Below, one piece after another: positions 18,091 to 27,074 of a DNA stretch of 64,000 nt. Origin of the DNA: JAMDCX01 sp049977145 (GTDB lineage Bacteria; Planctomycetota; Phycisphaerae; WQYP01); contig JBMFGW010000004.1 of the NCBI GenBank assembly GCA_049977145.1, positions 5,051-69,050 of the forward strand. Reading direction: 5' to 3'. Made by a program: the position numbers and the translations under genes. The notes under the pieces are model-generated. The model was not told where the DNA came from. It searched no databases and saw only the letters and a list, made by a program, of their open reading frames with translations. The first letter of the stretch is position 1. Every line of letters starts with the position of its first letter.

Positions 18091-19701
18091 ATGCGCCCCA
18101 TGGCGATTCAATCAAAACCGCAAGGCCTTGGACCAGGAAAATATATTACAGTATTCGGTGTGCTGGTTTTCCTGGGCATGATAGCCATGACGCAATCCGC
18201 GCCCAAGGTCCAGGCCCGAATCATTGGTCCTCATCGGCTCGCACCGTTATGGATTGATGATCTGGATGGCTTCCAAATTCGTCCGCCGCCGAATTGTGAA
18301 GTATTGCAGCGTAAGTTTCAACCTCCGCCGCATAGCCCCGGGGTGTTTCCGGTGCGGCCCGGGGATCTGGTAACTTTTGTCAACAATGTCTTACGCTGGG
18401 GAATTATCATCCATCTCAGCGAACTGCAAAAAGATGTGTCACTGCAAACACTATTGGATGAAACCGTGTCCGAGGCGCGGCACAATTACCAGAACGTACA
18501 GCTTCTGGAACGGCGGATTGTGACCAATTCCGGCCGGCCCGCGGGCATACTGGTGTTGCATTTTACGACCATTTCCAATCGGAAACCCGTGCCGCTCATG
18601 CGGCAACAACTGATCGTTCGTGCGGCTCCTAAACTCTACTATCTGCTGACGTTTTTCAGTCCGGGCGATCAGGCCAATGGAGCACGGGAATGTTTTTCCG
18701 CCATGATTAAAACCTTTCAGTTATTGAATATCGCAAAAATTCAACAACAGCGTGCCGCCGCGATCATCGCGGGGCGGAAGTGGATTAAAAACATCACCGC
18801 GGAACGGTTGCTGAAAAAAGACATTCATCCGCAACTGTATCAGGTAAAGGTCAATGAGCATGGCCTTGGTTATGTGTTGCTGTCGTGTTATGCCGGTACG
18901 CAGGACGGTTACAAGGGCGTGTTCTGCACCACCAACGCCCGGTCCTTCCTGCCCAACGGCGAGGTGGTTTTTTCCAAGGTTATCTGTTTTCAGGCTTTCG
19001 CCCGGCAAGGTACAACCCCGGGACCGGCCACGGACTATACCACTTGGGACAAAGCGGTGCAGACGCTGGTACCCATCAATAATCCGCAACTGGTTAAAAT
19101 GCGGCAGGAACGCATTGTCATTGATCCCAAAACCAACAAACCAAAACTCGAACACATTCATATTCCCTATCCCAATATGGAGATTCACTGGGTGCGCGAA
19201 ACCGGCGATGAACAATCCGCTTATGTTCCAGCACTGGACAAACATGGTCGCCCCACCGACTTGTTCGTGCGGCATCGCTGGATGACCGTTTACATGCAGC
19301 GCCGACTTGTTTTGCCCGGCCAACCCAATAAGCCCACGCACTTTAATGTGCCATCCTACATGCCGGCTTATTTACCCCTCACACTCAAGTATTTCTGGCC
19401 CCGGTTGGTGAACTTGTCCAAACCCGCGGCTATGGCCTTTGTAACCTATAACTCCAATACCCGGCGGTTAGGGCTGCGCATCTTGCGGGTGCGGGGACGA
19501 CACCTCATGGTAGTGGACGGAAAATCCATGGCGGTGTATCATCTTACCGCACAACTCAATCCTGGAATTGCCAATCTTTGGGTGGATGCCCATGGAAAAC
19601 TGGTAAAATATCAAGGGGTGGATGGTGGTGTCTGGACGCCGACAACGTATGCCGCCATGGATCGCAAATGGAAGGCCCGGCTCGCGGCGCTTAAGCAGTA
19701 A
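18091..19701 (+). CDS. Hypothetical exported protein, 536 aa
   Basis: Unrecognised. An N-terminal hydrophobic segment (ITVFGVLVFLGMIAMTQSAP) is a signal peptide or anchor; the rest is soluble and should lie in the periplasm. Residues ~90-200 (LVTFVNNVLRWGIIIHLSEL... LYYLLTFFSPGD) have the alternating pattern of a mixed alpha/beta domain of the kind used for lipoprotein or PsbP-like folds, which is only a guess. The start ATG 18091 has GGAG six bases upstream. It lies 33 bp after the preceding membrane protein gene. Confidence 0.7.
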   Translation: MRPMAIQSKPQGLGPGKYITVFGVLVFLGMIAMTQSAPKVQARIIGPHRLAPLWIDDLDGFQIRPPPNCEVLQRKFQPPPHSPGVFPVRPGDLVTFVNNVLRWGIIIHLSELQKDVSLQTLLDETVSEARHNYQNVQLLERRIVTNSGRPAGILVLHFTTISNRKPVPLMRQQLIVRAAPKLYYLLTFFSPGDQANGARECFSAMIKTFQLLNIAKIQQQRAAAIIAGRKWIKNITAERLLKKDIHPQLYQVKVNEHGLGYVLLSCYAGTQDGYKGVFCTTNARSFLPNGEVVFSKVICFQAFARQGTTPGPATDYTTWDKAVQTLVPINNPQLVKMRQERIVIDPKTNKPKLEHIHIPYPNMEIHWVRETGDEQSAYVPALDKHGRPTDLFVRHRWMTVYMQRRLVLPGQPNKPTHFNVPSYMPAYLPLTLKYFWPRLVNLSKPAAMAFVTYNSNTRRLGLRILRVRGRHLMVVDGKSMAVYHLTAQLNPGIANLWVDAHGKLVKYQGVDGGVWTPTTYAAMDRKWKARLAALKQ

Positions 19702-19859
19702 ATGCTGCGGTGCGGCGTTATACTATTTTGGGTTGTGGTGATACATTGCTGATTGTGTGTGGTGGCGTAAATAGACCATTTTGTTGACAAAAACGTATTA
19801 TCAATTGTGCCATCAATACCCACGACCAGTATATATCCGGAAAGGCAGAGGATGAAGCG

Positions 19860-20624
19860 ATGCATAACTTTCTCAAACGTGTGATTATTCTCGTGGTGCT
19901 GGTCACCATCATCGCCACCTCTATCAATTTAGCCCGTTATTATACGTTGCGCAATGCCCGCGTCCGCCAACTGCAGCGGGAGCGTCAACATCTAATGCGG
20001 GTTATCAACCGCCTGACCGGCCGGCGGCGGATGGCCGAGCTGGTGGTGGACGGCCAGGTCATTAATGGCAAAAAACAGGTACTGCAATCTTCCTTGCTGT
20101 GGGAGGAATTCGTCAATGGTCCCGACGGACGGAGCAGGGCGCTGGCGATCCGGAAAATTGTTATCCCCGGCGACACACCTTATGTGGATGGTTATGTGCT
20201 GAAATTCCAGGATAAGTTTGTGGAAGACGGCGATATTCTTCGCGGAAAGTCGCTGGCGTTTTTTCGCCGTATCTTTTCGCACAGTCAGGCGCCTAACCAT
20301 GGCACAAGCTTATTGGACCCGCGCGGTGTACCACCATGCCTGGATGGGAAAAATGGTCGCCCCGACAGCTTTACGCTCCGGCTCTGGCAGCATATTCATC
20401 AACTCATGGAACATCCGCAGGCCGCCAAAAAACTGGGGCTGGATATTGTGCAGGGGCAGGCGGTTTACCGGCCCGTCAAGCCGGGGCGATTGTATGTGAT
20501 TTATCTGCAAAATGATGGCGGCCTGCAATTTACCCAAAAATCCGGGGGATCATCTTTGATTGACCGCATGCTGAAAGAAGCGAATCAAGACCATTCCCGC
20601 ACCGCCAGTAAGCCTACGCCCTGA
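19860..20624 (+). CDS. Hypothetical single-span membrane protein, 254 aa
   Basis: Unrecognised. One N-terminal helix (VIILVVLVTIIATSINLA) is followed by a basic coiled-coil-like stretch (NARVRQLQRERQHLMRVINRLTGRRR), reminiscent of FtsL/DivIC-type anchors though not matching them, and then a soluble domain of about 200 residues. AGAGG lies eight bases before the ATG. A TTGACA occurs at 19784-19789 in the 158-bp upstream gap, without a clear -10 partner. It ends the plus-strand run of envelope genes. Confidence 0.65.
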   Translation: MHNFLKRVIILVVLVTIIATSINLARYYTLRNARVRQLQRERQHLMRVINRLTGRRRMAELVVDGQVINGKKQVLQSSLLWEEFVNGPDGRSRALAIRKIVIPGDTPYVDGYVLKFQDKFVEDGDILRGKSLAFFRRIFSHSQAPNHGTSLLDPRGVPPCLDGKNGRPDSFTLRLWQHIHQLMEHPQAAKKLGLDIVQGQAVYRPVKPGRLYVIYLQNDGGLQFTQKSGGSSLIDRMLKEANQDHSRTASKPTP

Positions 20625-20843
20625 TCCTGTCACTCTTGCACAAGTTTCCCTCCCCCAACGACGTGCACCTTGCGGGGACTTTCAGTTTTCTCTTCCGGCG
20701 TAAATTCGCTTTACAGGTGAAGATAGATAGGGGGCAGTCGCGAAAGACTGGCCGAAGTCAAGTCGCATCGAAAAAGGCGGCCCAGGATGGGCCATAAATT
20801 CAAAGGCTGTCGTTGGTAACAGCCTGCGGCCATCCGGAGTCTT

Positions 20844-20878
20844 CCTGCTGCCATTATCGCGCCGATAATGGCAGCAGG
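20844..20878. repeat. Perfect 16-bp inverted repeat between convergent genes
   Basis: Arms of 16 bases (beginning CCTGCTGCCATTATCG) are perfectly complementary around a three-base loop CGC. The repeat lies between a plus-strand gene ending at 20624 and a minus-strand gene ending at 20906. It would form a very stable hairpin in either transcript, so a bidirectional terminator is the simplest reading, but neither side has a U-tract. A second hairpin with arms AGGCTGT and ACAGCCT lies just upstream (about 20803-20826). Confidence 0.6.
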
Positions 20879-20905
20879 ATGTTGTAGTGGCATCGGATCC
20901 GCCCT

Positions 20906-22120
20906 TTATACCGTGGAATTGCGCTCGGGAATTACAATACTTTGCGTCAAGCCTGGATCTTGCAGCAGTTGTCCGTGAATGGAATCCAACTGACCACAGA
21001 ATAATTCCGGGCGCGCCAACTGCGCAAAAGCAGCTTTGGCCCCCGCACCGAGTTTTTCCCGCAAGGCCGGATTTTCCACCAGGGCGTTAAGCCGGGCCGC
21101 CAGTTCACGCGGATCGTCCGGCGGGGCCAGCAGGGCGCTAGTTCCATTTTCCAATAATTCACAGACTTGATCGGTCTTGGCGCTGACAATCGGTTTTCCC
21201 AACGCCATCGCCGCCAGCAGACTGCTGACGCCTGCGGCCCGCTTGGGCGCAAAGAGAAAAATATCCGCTGCCGCCGCCAATTGCCCCCATGTGTACCGGC
21301 TGGGCGCCACGACAATGAGTTGCGGGTCTTTTAAGGTGCGTGCAAAGGATTGGTAGCCAGCATAAGGATTCACCGCCTCTTTACGCGGCACATCATCGTT
21401 ACGAATCAGCGCCCAAAGATCAGGATTGGATTCCGCGACAATGCCAACGGCCCAGATGGCCAGATCATGTCGAATCGACTCTTCCGACCATCCCCCTAAA
21501 AACACGGCGGGACCTTCCCGTGCCTGCATTCCCAATGAGCGCCGCAGGTTTTCCGGTAGCGCTTTGACCACGGGAGCCAACCAGCCCGCCGGACTGACGC
21601 ACGCCACGTTGTTGTGCGGGAGGCCAGCCGCCAGCAGCGCGGCGTGTGTGCTTTGCCACGGCGTAATGAAAAGCCAGCGGGCGCGACGAAGGTTACCGCG
21701 CAGTTGCCGCAATTGCGCGGCATCCGGCGAAGTCTGCAAAAAAGCGAGACGACCGCCCGAAAAACTGCGCAGGCGACTGGCCGCTGCCATGCTCCAATAA
21801 CCCCAGGCATGGATATGGGTTGGATTATTCACCTTCACCCATTGGGTCAGCGCCCGGCCCATAGTGGGGTCCCATCGCGCCAGCGTGCGGTTCCACGTGA
21901 TAATATTTTTTTCAATGCCCGCTTCGATCGCCGCGCCCAGCCATCCATTATGGCCGAAAATTAAAACCTGGTGCTGTCCTGGCACGCCATGGACCGTCAG
22001 GGCGATAGTATCCAGCACATCCATGCCGCTGGTGGGATCGACTAAATGCACAATACGATTCAAACGTCCATACTCCACACTGCGAAAAAACAACCGGATC
22101 ACACCGGCAACCGCCCCCAT
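20906..22120 (-). CDS. Glycosyltransferase, GT4-like
   Basis: A 404-aa cytoplasmic or membrane-associated GT-B enzyme that probably transfers a sugar from a nucleotide donor onto an envelope glycan. The C-terminal half shows the GT4 pattern: WGQLAAAADIFLFAPKRAAGVSSLLAAMALGKPIVSAKTDQVCELLENGTSALLAPPDDPRELAARLNALVENPALREKLG. The expected E-x7-E pair of GT4 enzymes is changed: the first Glu position reads K/R in APKRAAGVSS. Donor and acceptor are unknown. The start ATG 22120 has GAAGG close upstream and lies 14 bp after the flavoprotein gene, so the two are co-transcribed. Confidence 0.8.
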   Translation of the reverse strand: MGAVAGVIRLFFRSVEYGRLNRIVHLVDPTSGMDVLDTIALTVHGVPGQHQVLIFGHNGWLGAAIEAGIEKNIITWNRTLARWDPTMGRALTQWVKVNNPTHIHAWGYWSMAAASRLRSFSGGRLAFLQTSPDAAQLRQLRGNLRRARWLFITPWQSTHAALLAAGLPHNNVACVSPAGWLAPVVKALPENLRRSLGMQAREGPAVFLGGWSEESIRHDLAIWAVGIVAESNPDLWALIRNDDVPRKEAVNPYAGYQSFARTLKDPQLIVVAPSRYTWGQLAAAADIFLFAPKRAAGVSSLLAAMALGKPIVSAKTDQVCELLENGTSALLAPPDDPRELAARLNALVENPALREKLGAGAKAAFAQLARPELFCGQLDSIHGQLLQDPGLTQSIVIPERNSTV

Positions 22121-22134
22121 CGACCTTCAGACTT

Positions 22135-23157
22135 TCACCACAGTATATCCGCCGCATTGAATACCGGGCCGTCCGTGCAGGCTAATTTGTAGACCCAGTC
22201 TGCCGCGCCTGCGGGACGGTACTTGATCACACAGCTTTGGCAGGTCCCCATGCCACACGCCATCGGCTGTTCCAGAGAGACGTAGCACGGTAAATGTACG
22301 CGTGCAGCCACCCCGGCGGTTGCCCGCATCATGGGCGTTGGTCCACAGCAAAATATAACGCCTCCGGTCCCAAGTCCTTGCCGCGCATACGCCTCCAGAG
22401 CCTCGGTTACCAAGCCTTTGTGCCCCAGGGAACCATCATCGGTCGCCACGATGCAGGGAAGGTCATAACGCGCAAATTCATGCACATTCAGCGTCGGATC
22501 CACGGTGACGGGGCCGGTGATTTCCAGCGGCATAAGGTCCGCACGCTGGGCACCAATGAACGCCAGAGCTTTGACGCCCAGCCGTTGGAGTTTTTCCGCC
22601 AGATAGATCATCGGCGGAATTCCCACCCCGCCCCCAACCAGCAAGGCCAAGCCCATATCCGCGGGCATGGGAAATTCCTTTCCCAATGGACCAAGTATTG
22701 AAATGGAATCGCCAATTTGCAGCGCCTGCATCCGTCCGGTGGCCTTGCCGATAACGCGATAGATCAGATCAATATCCGTATACCCGGCGGTAGGATCATC
22801 CCGCCGGCCCGCCAGGGAAAAGGGGCGGCGCAGAAAGGGTTGGGAACCCAGTAAATAGGGTTCATGAAAGCGCGGCGGCGGCAAGCCCGACTCCCAACTA
22901 AGTTCCCTAAGTTCCATTGTTTCAGCGAATGGTGCAAGGGGCGAAAGCTCGCTAACTGTGGCGGGAGAACATAAAACCTGCACAAATTGCCCCGGTTCGC
23001 TGGGCGGAAAATTTTTCACCCGCAGTGTTAGCCGATAATGTGCCCGGCACAGTAATTGATTCATCACCACTGTCGCTGCAAATTCGCCCCGCTTACGGAG
23101 TATCGGGGGCGGGACCGTGGGCAGCTGGTCTAAGCGACTCATCATGGTAAAAAGCAT
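22135..23157 (-). CDS. PyrK-like iron-sulfur flavoprotein (ferredoxin-NADP reductase family)
   Basis: About 340 aa, longer than the usual ~260-aa PyrK, the electron-transfer subunit that links dihydroorotate dehydrogenase to NAD. Visible: the FAD-binding RPFSLAG motif, the NAD-binding GGGVGIPPMIYLAEKL, CCGPTPMM, and a C-terminal [2Fe-2S] Cys cluster (MACGMGTCQSCVIKY with a later Cys in YKLACTDGPVF). The start is uncertain: ATG 23157, 23145 and 23142 are in frame and none has a clear ribosome site; a longer reading to 23247 is also open. No pyrD lies nearby in the window, so the electron partner is unknown. Confidence 0.85.
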   Translation of the reverse strand: MLFTMMSRLDQLPTVPPPILRKRGEFAATVVMNQLLCRAHYRLTLRVKNFPPSEPGQFVQVLCSPATVSELSPLAPFAETMELRELSWESGLPPPRFHEPYLLGSQPFLRRPFSLAGRRDDPTAGYTDIDLIYRVIGKATGRMQALQIGDSISILGPLGKEFPMPADMGLALLVGGGVGIPPMIYLAEKLQRLGVKALAFIGAQRADLMPLEITGPVTVDPTLNVHEFARYDLPCIVATDDGSLGHKGLVTEALEAYARQGLGTGGVIFCCGPTPMMRATAGVAARVHLPCYVSLEQPMACGMGTCQSCVIKYRPAGAADWVYKLACTDGPVFNAADILW

Positions 23158-23319
23158 ACAACGTGTGCATGATACCCGCCAGCCATACAACGCGTTGCGA
23201 GTTGCGACCTCCACATAGCGGCCTGCCGCAAATTCCACCGCCGCCATAATCCAATTTCTGTTGTGCGCTCCTCCAGCACCACAACGCCTTACATTGGTTG
23301 GTGTCCGCTTTGCTTGCGG

Positions 23320-26121
23320 TTATGGCGCCGCCTGCCGATATTCCGCATAAACAGTATATGGTTCGATGGAGGCCGCGATAATTCGGGCGGGCTTATCAAC
23401 AGCCCGCAGGCATAACGCGATGACATTTTTACCATCGGGTCTGGTGTCCAGCCAGCATTCCGGAAGATAATATTCCCGTTGTCCGCCATGTTCCCAAAAA
23501 CGTCCATATTCATGGCCATTGACATAAATAAAGCCGGAGCCGGTGGCTTGAATTTTCAAACACCACGGCAACCAGATGTTCGCGTCCACCCGTGGCAAGG
23601 TAAATTCCAGGCGATGCCACGACAGTAATACCGCCGCGTCGTCACGCTCCGGCTCTCCGGGAAGTGTTTGTCGCGTCCATGTGGAATCATTAAAGTTTGG
23701 TTGCTGCCAACCCAGTTCCACACCGGTTGGCCGGGCCGCGAATTCCAGGGGTCCCGATAAACTGGACAAAGACTCCGCGTCCTGTGCGGAAATCAACTTA
23801 ACTCCGCCCAAACCGCCGACGCCACCAATATTCTGCACAAATACTGTGATGTTGTTTTTTCCGGCATGTAACAACGCTGCGGCGTCAAAAGACCATGATT
23901 GGGCCCAATTGTCGGTGGTGCCCAGTAGTTTTCCATTGACGAAGATCCATCCGTTATCATCAATCCGACTGAAGTGCAACACCGTTTTATGCGCGGCCAG
24001 ATCACGCGCGGTGATGGCGAGTGTAGTTCTAAACACCGCGTTGGAATTGGGGGTTGAAATTTGCGCAGCGCTTAGCGCCCCGGTACAGGTAACTTGACGC
24101 CAGCCAGTGGTGGATACATCCGCCCCGGCCCAAGTCGCGGCTTTTGGATTTTGCGACCATGCGACCGCTTTCATACGCCACGGATTGACCAGTTCCCCGC
24201 GCACCGTGGCCGGAACCATTGCCACAGCAAAAATTCCATATACCGCCTCCATCCCCATGCCGCCATTGGGATGGCCACGATTTTCATATACCAGTGTGGC
24301 CGTATGCTCACCCGCAACAGGCGATTTTCCGGGCATGAATAAAGCCTCGGATCCCAGCGCTGTTTTGGGGTACAGGACGTGACCATCCAACAGCGCTGTG
24401 GCACTATCGGAAGCATTCATCTGCGCCGCCAACACCACACTTGAGACTTGCGGTGGCAGTGCGCGCAGATTCAGCTTCGCCCGATAGTAGCTCAAAGAAC
24501 TCATGTAGACCCCCAACTCCGCCAGCGTTTGACCCGACCTGATGGATCGCCATTGCCGCGGTTCCGGATCGGCGGCGAATTTCACGGTGTGTATCTGTAC
24601 CGCCGCGGGAAGATTCTTCGGGCGTTTTAGCTCTTTTTGATCTTCCGGCAGCCATTGGCCAGCCGCGGCTGACGTAACGCCAGGGGGAATATAGAGAATT
24701 TTTGAACCGAACGGTTCCAGTTCATAGTTAAAATGGATCTGTCCAAAACCCGCAATGGCGGCGTGCGCAATGCCTTGGCGTGCGTGCCCATGCTGATCCG
24801 TCCGGATAAACAGATAGATACCGCCAGCGGCGGATTTTCGCGCCGCCAGATGAACATCGGCAAAACCAGTGCGCCCGGTCACCGCCACGGCCCGAGACTG
24901 CGTCAATTGCGGACCATGTTCTTTGAGCATGGCCGCCAGTGCTTTGACACGCAGATATTTGGCTCCCACGCCGCCATTTTCACGAATGGGCGCGCTGTAA
25001 TCATACGATGTGGCGATACCCGCCGCGGGCCGCCCGCCGAAATTGGTACCACCAAAAAGCATGTAATAATTAATGGCCGTAACACCATTCTGAATACAAA
25101 ATAATGTAAGATTGTTAATCTGTGGCGGAATAAGATCGGAGCGATAATGATCCACCCGCGTGCGCAACGGTGGCACATCGCCTACACCGCTAAACCATCC
25201 CCCTTGCAGTTCCGCCGTCATCAGCGGCGCATGCGTTTGGTGTTTTCGCATCCATTCAATGGCGCCCAGAACCCCATCGACACCCCAGCCCGGATAGAAA
25301 TCCATGGTATCAAACACCTGCCGCAGCAGTGGATTTTCGGCACCCACCACACATTGGCCCCAATTAATAAACAGCGGTACTTCTATGCCATTTTTCAGAG
25401 CGCCGTTGACCAGTGACTCAATATAAGTCCGCTTCACCGACAGCGGGAAATTCGGGAAATCATATTCATTTTCCACTTGGAAGATCATGACCCCCGGTTC
25501 GCCCGGGGCTTTTCGCGTGATTTGATGTTTGGCGATTACCGGACAAACGGCGTTGTACCAATGCCGGCTCCAAGCCATGAAAATTGGATTATCACTGCGC
25601 AGCCATTCGCCTTTGTATCCAACCGGTTTTTTGGTCAACAGCCATTGCGGAAATCCGCCGGTATCCCATTCAGCGCAAATGTACGGGCCGGGGCGAATGC
25701 TGACGTATAAGCCAAATTCCCGCGTTGCCATAGTCAACCAATCGTCGAGATCGGTAAGATCAATTTTGGAATAATCCTCCAAGCCTGATGGCATTTCCAT
25801 TTCATGCACATTCCACGCCACATAGGTCTGAACCGTATTGAATCCCGCCTCTTTTATTTTGGCGAAGCGATCCCGCCACGACGGTTTGGCGCAGCGATAA
25901 TAGTGAAAGCTACCGCTGTACATGAAAAATGGTTTATCTTCCAAAATCAGGCTATGTCCGTCATAGCGAATGCGGTGTGGATGAAAAAAATGCCGCGCTG
26001 GAAGCGCTGCAGCCGCAGCCGATGCTGACTGTCGGTCCTCGCCCAGAGCCGTCGCCAGAGATAATACCCCGGCCAACTTTACAACATCCCGCCTATTCAA
26101 TTGAGAAGATTTGTTTTTCAT
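23320..26121 (-). CDS. Tat-exported GH35 beta-galactosidase
   Basis: A 933-aa glycoside hydrolase that should remove terminal beta-galactose from plant or microbial polysaccharides outside the cytoplasm. The N-terminus carries a twin-arginine signal (NRRDVVKLAGVLSLATALG). The TIM barrel (residues ~50-380) has GH35 hallmarks: SGSFHYYR, WNVHE, RPGPYICAEWD, the acid/base Glu in IFQVENEY and the likely nucleophile Glu in LMTAELQGGWF. C-terminal beta-sandwich domains follow (jelly-roll stretch with FINGKLLG-like and YVNGHEYGRFWEHGG segments). Start ATG 26121 has AAGGA eight bases upstream; ATG 26166 is in frame without such a site. Neighbours give no sugar transporter. Confidence 0.93.
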   Translation of the reverse strand: MKNKSSQLNRRDVVKLAGVLSLATALGEDRQSASAAAAALPARHFFHPHRIRYDGHSLILEDKPFFMYSGSFHYYRCAKPSWRDRFAKIKEAGFNTVQTYVAWNVHEMEMPSGLEDYSKIDLTDLDDWLTMATREFGLYVSIRPGPYICAEWDTGGFPQWLLTKKPVGYKGEWLRSDNPIFMAWSRHWYNAVCPVIAKHQITRKAPGEPGVMIFQVENEYDFPNFPLSVKRTYIESLVNGALKNGIEVPLFINWGQCVVGAENPLLRQVFDTMDFYPGWGVDGVLGAIEWMRKHQTHAPLMTAELQGGWFSGVGDVPPLRTRVDHYRSDLIPPQINNLTLFCIQNGVTAINYYMLFGGTNFGGRPAAGIATSYDYSAPIRENGGVGAKYLRVKALAAMLKEHGPQLTQSRAVAVTGRTGFADVHLAARKSAAGGIYLFIRTDQHGHARQGIAHAAIAGFGQIHFNYELEPFGSKILYIPPGVTSAAAGQWLPEDQKELKRPKNLPAAVQIHTVKFAADPEPRQWRSIRSGQTLAELGVYMSSLSYYRAKLNLRALPPQVSSVVLAAQMNASDSATALLDGHVLYPKTALGSEALFMPGKSPVAGEHTATLVYENRGHPNGGMGMEAVYGIFAVAMVPATVRGELVNPWRMKAVAWSQNPKAATWAGADVSTTGWRQVTCTGALSAAQISTPNSNAVFRTTLAITARDLAAHKTVLHFSRIDDNGWIFVNGKLLGTTDNWAQSWSFDAAALLHAGKNNITVFVQNIGGVGGLGGVKLISAQDAESLSSLSGPLEFAARPTGVELGWQQPNFNDSTWTRQTLPGEPERDDAAVLLSWHRLEFTLPRVDANIWLPWCLKIQATGSGFIYVNGHEYGRFWEHGGQREYYLPECWLDTRPDGKNVIALCLRAVDKPARIIAASIEPYTVYAEYRQAAP

Positions 26122-26230
26122 ACCGCATTTCCTTGCAACCAGGCGTGTCAATGTGTCCGCTTTCATCTATGTTCAAAATAGCCGCACGACGTTCTATTTT
26201 TATTGTCGCCATCCGCTGCGGCAAACCATC

Positions 26231-26348
26231 GCCCCGCCCAAGGTCGGGCTACCGACGGCACCGGACTGAACATGCTTATGGCTGCTTCCTTCCGGACCTG
26301 ACCAGGTTCACAGTCAACCCGTGCATCGGGCCCGACCATGGCCGGGGC
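26231..26348 (-). ncRNA. ffs: Signal recognition particle RNA (4.5S type)
   Basis: The minus strand holds the universal SRP RNA tip: the CAGGTCCGGAAGGAAGCAGC motif (complement of about 26283-26302), which contains the GGAA tetraloop and the asymmetric loop bound by Ffh. The flanks pair as a long stem: GCCCCGGCCATGGTCGGGC at the 5' end (26348-26330) against GCCCGACCTTGGGCGGGGC at the 3' end (26249-26231). The ~118-nt size fits the small bacterial form without an Alu domain. The RNA works with Ffh and FtsY to target membrane and exported proteins. Confidence 0.93.
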
Positions 26349-26573
26349 GCACAGACGATAATTTATGTATGATAGCAGCTTGCGGTGTAACTGGCCACCG
26401 CTTATCGCTTGCGTTGGGGAAAGCGTCATGGTCTTTTAGTTTTCCCCTTAGTCGGTCTTTTTCGTCTTCATGATATTCTGGGGCAGAACGATTTATTGGG
26501 AAATTTGATCAAGCCGCCCCTCGAAACTCCACGCAGCCGTGAAAACTAAAAGCCCCTGGTGGCGTTGCCAACC

Positions 26574-26601
26574 TTGAATCTGGCCGCCGGATAGCTATAA
26601 T
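26574..26601 (+). promoter_or_regulatory. Promoter of the rhodanese gene, probably giving a leaderless mRNA
   Basis: TTGAAT (26574-26579), a 16-base spacer and a perfect TATAAT (26596-26601) end only six bases before the ATG at 26608. Transcription would start at or within a base or two of the start codon, leaving no room for a Shine-Dalgarno site, and none is present. Confidence 0.6.
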
Positions 26602-26607
26602 ATCATT

Positions 26608-26970
26608 ATGAATTTGAATATGCTTTTATGGGTTGGCGCAATTCTCTTGGTGTTTCTGGTGCTCAAACGCATCGGACTAATCTCGTTGCAAAAAGCGCGC
26701 TCGCATTTGAAAAATGGGGCGATACTGGTGGACGTGCGAAGTACATCCGAATTTAAGTCGCGGCGGCTGCCTGGTGCGGTGAATGTTCCGCTCAATGATC
26801 TCCATACCAGTGCCCGGCGTCACCTCCCGGATAAAAACAAGGTTCTGCTGTTACACTGCCATAGCGGCTCACGCAGTGCCATGGCCTGCCGCGCCCTGAA
26901 ACAAATGGGTTACACCAATGTATTTAACTTGGGATCGCTCGGGCGGGCGCAACGCGTTGTAAATCAATAA
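26608..26970 (+). CDS. Membrane-anchored rhodanese-like sulfurtransferase
   Basis: A 120-aa protein with an N-terminal helix (MLLWVGAILLVFLVLKRIGL) and a single rhodanese domain. The catalytic loop LLHCHSGSRS holds the persulfide Cys, and the CH2A-type motif VDVRSTSEFKSRRLPGAVNVP is intact. Single-domain rhodaneses pass sulfane sulfur or act in redox and sulfide handling. The gene stands alone after the SRP RNA (opposite strand) and 104 bp before lpxD, which has its own ribosome site. The mRNA looks leaderless. Confidence 0.88.
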   Translation: MNLNMLLWVGAILLVFLVLKRIGLISLQKARSHLKNGAILVDVRSTSEFKSRRLPGAVNVPLNDLHTSARRHLPDKNKVLLLHCHSGSRSAMACRALKQMGYTNVFNLGSLGRAQRVVNQ

Positions 26971-27074
26971 TTGAAATAATTGTCACTCCTTTGAGGCGCT
27001 ACTCTCACGCCATGTTTGACAGTTGCAGGGTTTTGGCCGTAGGCTTCATACACTATTGAAAGGTAGGAACCGCA

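Noticed and set aside
22135..23157. Calling the flavoprotein a true PyrK of dihydroorotate dehydrogenase
   Set aside because: Domains fit, but it is longer than usual and no pyrD is next to it, so the electron partner is not supported and no gene symbol is given.
26265..26310. SRP RNA on the plus strand
   Set aside because: The conserved GGAAGGAAGCAGC tip reads correctly only on the minus strand.
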